From a bacterium (GTDB lineage Bacteria > UBA9089 > JASEGY01): a DNA stretch of 6,019 bases. Below, in pieces: positions 4,983 to 6,019 of the stretch. The notes beneath the pieces were generated by a model. The model did not search any database and was not told the DNA's origin. It saw only the letters and a program-made list of their open reading frames with translations. The stretch covers positions 1 to 6,019 of the forward strand of contig JASEGY010000230.1 of the NCBI GenBank assembly GCA_030019105.1, in the 5' to 3' direction. The stretch's first letter is position 1. Every line of letters starts with the position of its first letter. Position numbers and translations under genes: made by a program.

Positions 4983-5795
4983 TTATTCCCTGGTAAAAGT
5001 CCGGCTAACCACCTCTCCTTTTTTTCCCAGGGGGGGTAAGGCTTGACCGTTTAATCTGAGAGTTAAGTTGCCGGCATCACCAATGGTTATTTCTATCTTA
5101 TCCACGGCCTCCCATTTTCTGGTCCGGCCTGGAACAAGTGTCTCTTCCTTCTCTTCCCCATCCAACGAAACAAGCACCCAAACTTCTTGCAGGACTTTGG
5201 CTTCTAAAACCAACATTATCGGACTATAACTCTGAGTATCAGCCATAAAATTCTCCTGGCCGGCCTGAGTTTCCTGTAATGCCGAAAATCCCTGAGTATC
5301 TGCTGATTCTGGGGCACGGGGTTCTTCTTCAAAGGGGGGTTCTTTCGGAGCAACCTCTCTTTCACTTTCAGTCTCTATGACAGGGGGCATTGGAGTCGTC
5401 TCTTCCCTTCCCCCCATAAATTGAACTAAAAAAAACCAGAGGATAGCTCCCAGGATAAAAATCGAGAAGACAAGCAGGACATCTCTTTGTCCCCCTCCTG
5501 AAGAGACAGCATCAGCCTCTCGATGGCGAAGCAGAGGGGCGGCTCTTTTAGTCACATGAGGATGAGAAGTTATCTCCTCTCTGGCTAAGAGGCCTATTTC
5601 CTCAGGGTCCAGGCTAAGAAAGGCGGCATAGCTTCGTAAAAATCCATAGAGGTAAGTTTCCCCCGGGATAAGATCATAAGCCCCGTCTTCCAAAGCCTTT
5701 AAATATTTCTGACTAATATGTATTCCCCTGGCCGCTTCTTCCAGTGAAATCCCTTTTTCTTTCCGGTTGGCCTGTAAGATTTCACCTAAAGACAT
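4983..5795 (-). CDS. rodZ: RodZ-like cytoskeletal/HTH membrane protein
   Basis: This 270-residue single-pass membrane protein has RodZ architecture. In RodZ, the cytoplasmic helix-turn-helix contacts MreB and the periplasmic part links to the cell-wall elongation machinery. Residues 1-75 are the HTH_25 domain (MSLGEILQANRKEKGISLEE, KYLKALEDGAYDLIPGETY, GFLRSYAAFL). A positively charged stretch is followed by one transmembrane helix at ~105-127 (VLLVFSIFILGAILWFFLVQ). Residues ~130-190 are an acidic, Pro/Glu-rich linker. Residues ~193-268 are a DUF4115-like beta domain (LVLEAKVLQEVWVLVSLDG...NLTLRLNGQALPPLG). The start is set at the ATG at 5795 because of the strong G-rich SD (AGGGGGG, 5 nt spacing) and the family opening MSLGE. 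An ATG at 5828 would add 11 residues without an SD. It heads the run rodZ-pncC-thpR-recA, though the 310-bp repeat gap may split transcription. Confidence 0.9.
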   Translation of the reverse strand: MSLGEILQANRKEKGISLEEAARGIHISQKYLKALEDGAYDLIPGETYLYGFLRSYAAFLSLDPEEIGLLAREEITSHPHVTKRAAPLLRHREADAVSSGGGQRDVLLVFSIFILGAILWFFLVQFMGGREETTPMPPVIETESEREVAPKEPPFEEEPRAPESADTQGFSALQETQAGQENFMADTQSYSPIMLVLEAKVLQEVWVLVSLDGEEKEETLVPGRTRKWEAVDKIEITIGDAGNLTLRLNGQALPPLGKKGEVVSRTFTRE

Positions 5796-5799
5796 GTTT

Positions 5800-5806
5800 A
5801 CCCCCC
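5800..5806 (-). promoter_or_regulatory. SD site that decides the rodZ start
   Basis: On the minus strand AGGGGGG lies 5 nt before the ATG at 5795. This supports a 270-residue product over the 281-residue alternative. Confidence 0.7.
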
Positions 5807-5829
5807 TATTTATACTCAGCAAGGTCATA

Positions 5830-5896
5830 ATTGGTGATTGGTAGTCTGGTGTCTGGTAAATACCAGGCTACCAATCACCAGACAACCAGACACCAG
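5830..5896. repeat. Heptamer-built hairpin upstream of rodZ
   Basis: ATTGGTG, ATTGGTA, GTCTGGT, GTCTGGT (5830-5857) form a 7-bp-period array. The 19-bp arm 5832-5850 pairs with 5862-5880 (18 of 19). A competing 12-bp perfect pairing exists between 5846-5857 and 5885-5896 (CTGGTGTCTGGT / ACCAGACACCAG). The structure lies just upstream of rodZ and could sit in its 5' leader, but no promoter is evident. Confidence 0.7.
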
Positions 5897-5904
5897 TTTA
5901 CAAG

Positions 5905-5933
5905 ATAGGCTTTGATCATCATTTCGGCCATTT
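5905..5933 (-). repeat. GGCCGAAA repeat, copy 3 (inverted)
   Basis: The reverse complement reads AAATGGCCGAAATGATGATC and then AAAGCCTATC, closely matching the segment at 171-204 and, less closely, 3487-3520. It lacks the adjacent GTGGG palindrome seen in those copies. The remaining tail, 5934-6019, contains no gene I can support. Confidence 0.65.
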
Positions 5934-6019
5934 AAAAATTAGGAAGTAAGAAATGGGAAATATAGGGATGGTTCACTTTAGTGTGAAGCTTGCGGGTATG
6001 TAGATAACTGTTTGTAGTA

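Noticed and set aside
5796..5828. Upstream rodZ start at 5828
   Set aside because: No SD before it, and the family N-terminus MSLGEIL begins at 5795 with a strong SD.
5953..6003. Short plus-strand frame of 16 codons with an AGGAAG before its ATG
   Set aside because: Too short, no recognisable product, and it covers a small TTCAC...GTGAA hairpin.

Overview
The window is bacterial: compact genes on one strand, Shine-Dalgarno (SD) sites, 4-8 bp gene overlaps and type II toxin-antitoxin (TA) modules. All recognisable genes read on the minus strand, so the biological order runs from high to low coordinates. By eye the base composition is moderate, somewhat below 50% GC. No gene fixes the phylum. 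The repeat-filled intergenic gaps and the rodZ / cinA / thpR / recA order suggest an uncultured environmental lineage, but that is inference.

Core block (about 2287-5795, minus strand): a RodZ-like membrane protein, a stand-alone CinA C-terminal domain (PncC, nicotinamide-nucleotide amidohydrolase), ThpR (2H-family RNA 2',3'-cyclic phosphodiesterase) and RecA. The pncC and thpR frames overlap by 8 bp. The order cinA-thpR(ligT)-recA is known from Deinococcus, and rodZ upstream of cinA-recA is known from Firmicutes, where pgsA lies between them. No pgsA is present here. RecA has intact ATPase motifs, but both of its DNA-binding loops depart from the usual consensus.

Accessory block (about 275-2218, minus strand, downstream of recA): pieces of three type II TA modules. 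First is a UPF0175 antitoxin followed by a DUF3368/PIN toxin that is frameshifted and carries Asn where the first catalytic Asp is expected. Second is an apparently intact hicA-hicB pair joined by an ATGA overlap. Third is a HigA-like (COG5499) antitoxin with no toxin gene upstream, placed between two arms of an inverted repeat.

Intergenic DNA (about 1-274, 650-994, 3325-3588, 4673-4982 and 5796-6019) is almost wholly repetitive. The same architecture recurs: short arrays with a 7-bp period, of different sequence in each gap, combined with long imperfect palindromes and MITE/REP-like elements. Several arrays stop exactly at a stop codon, and one lies inside the 5' end of pncC. This heptamer and palindrome landscape, together with the decayed TA modules and the unusual RecA loops, is the most noteworthy content of the window.
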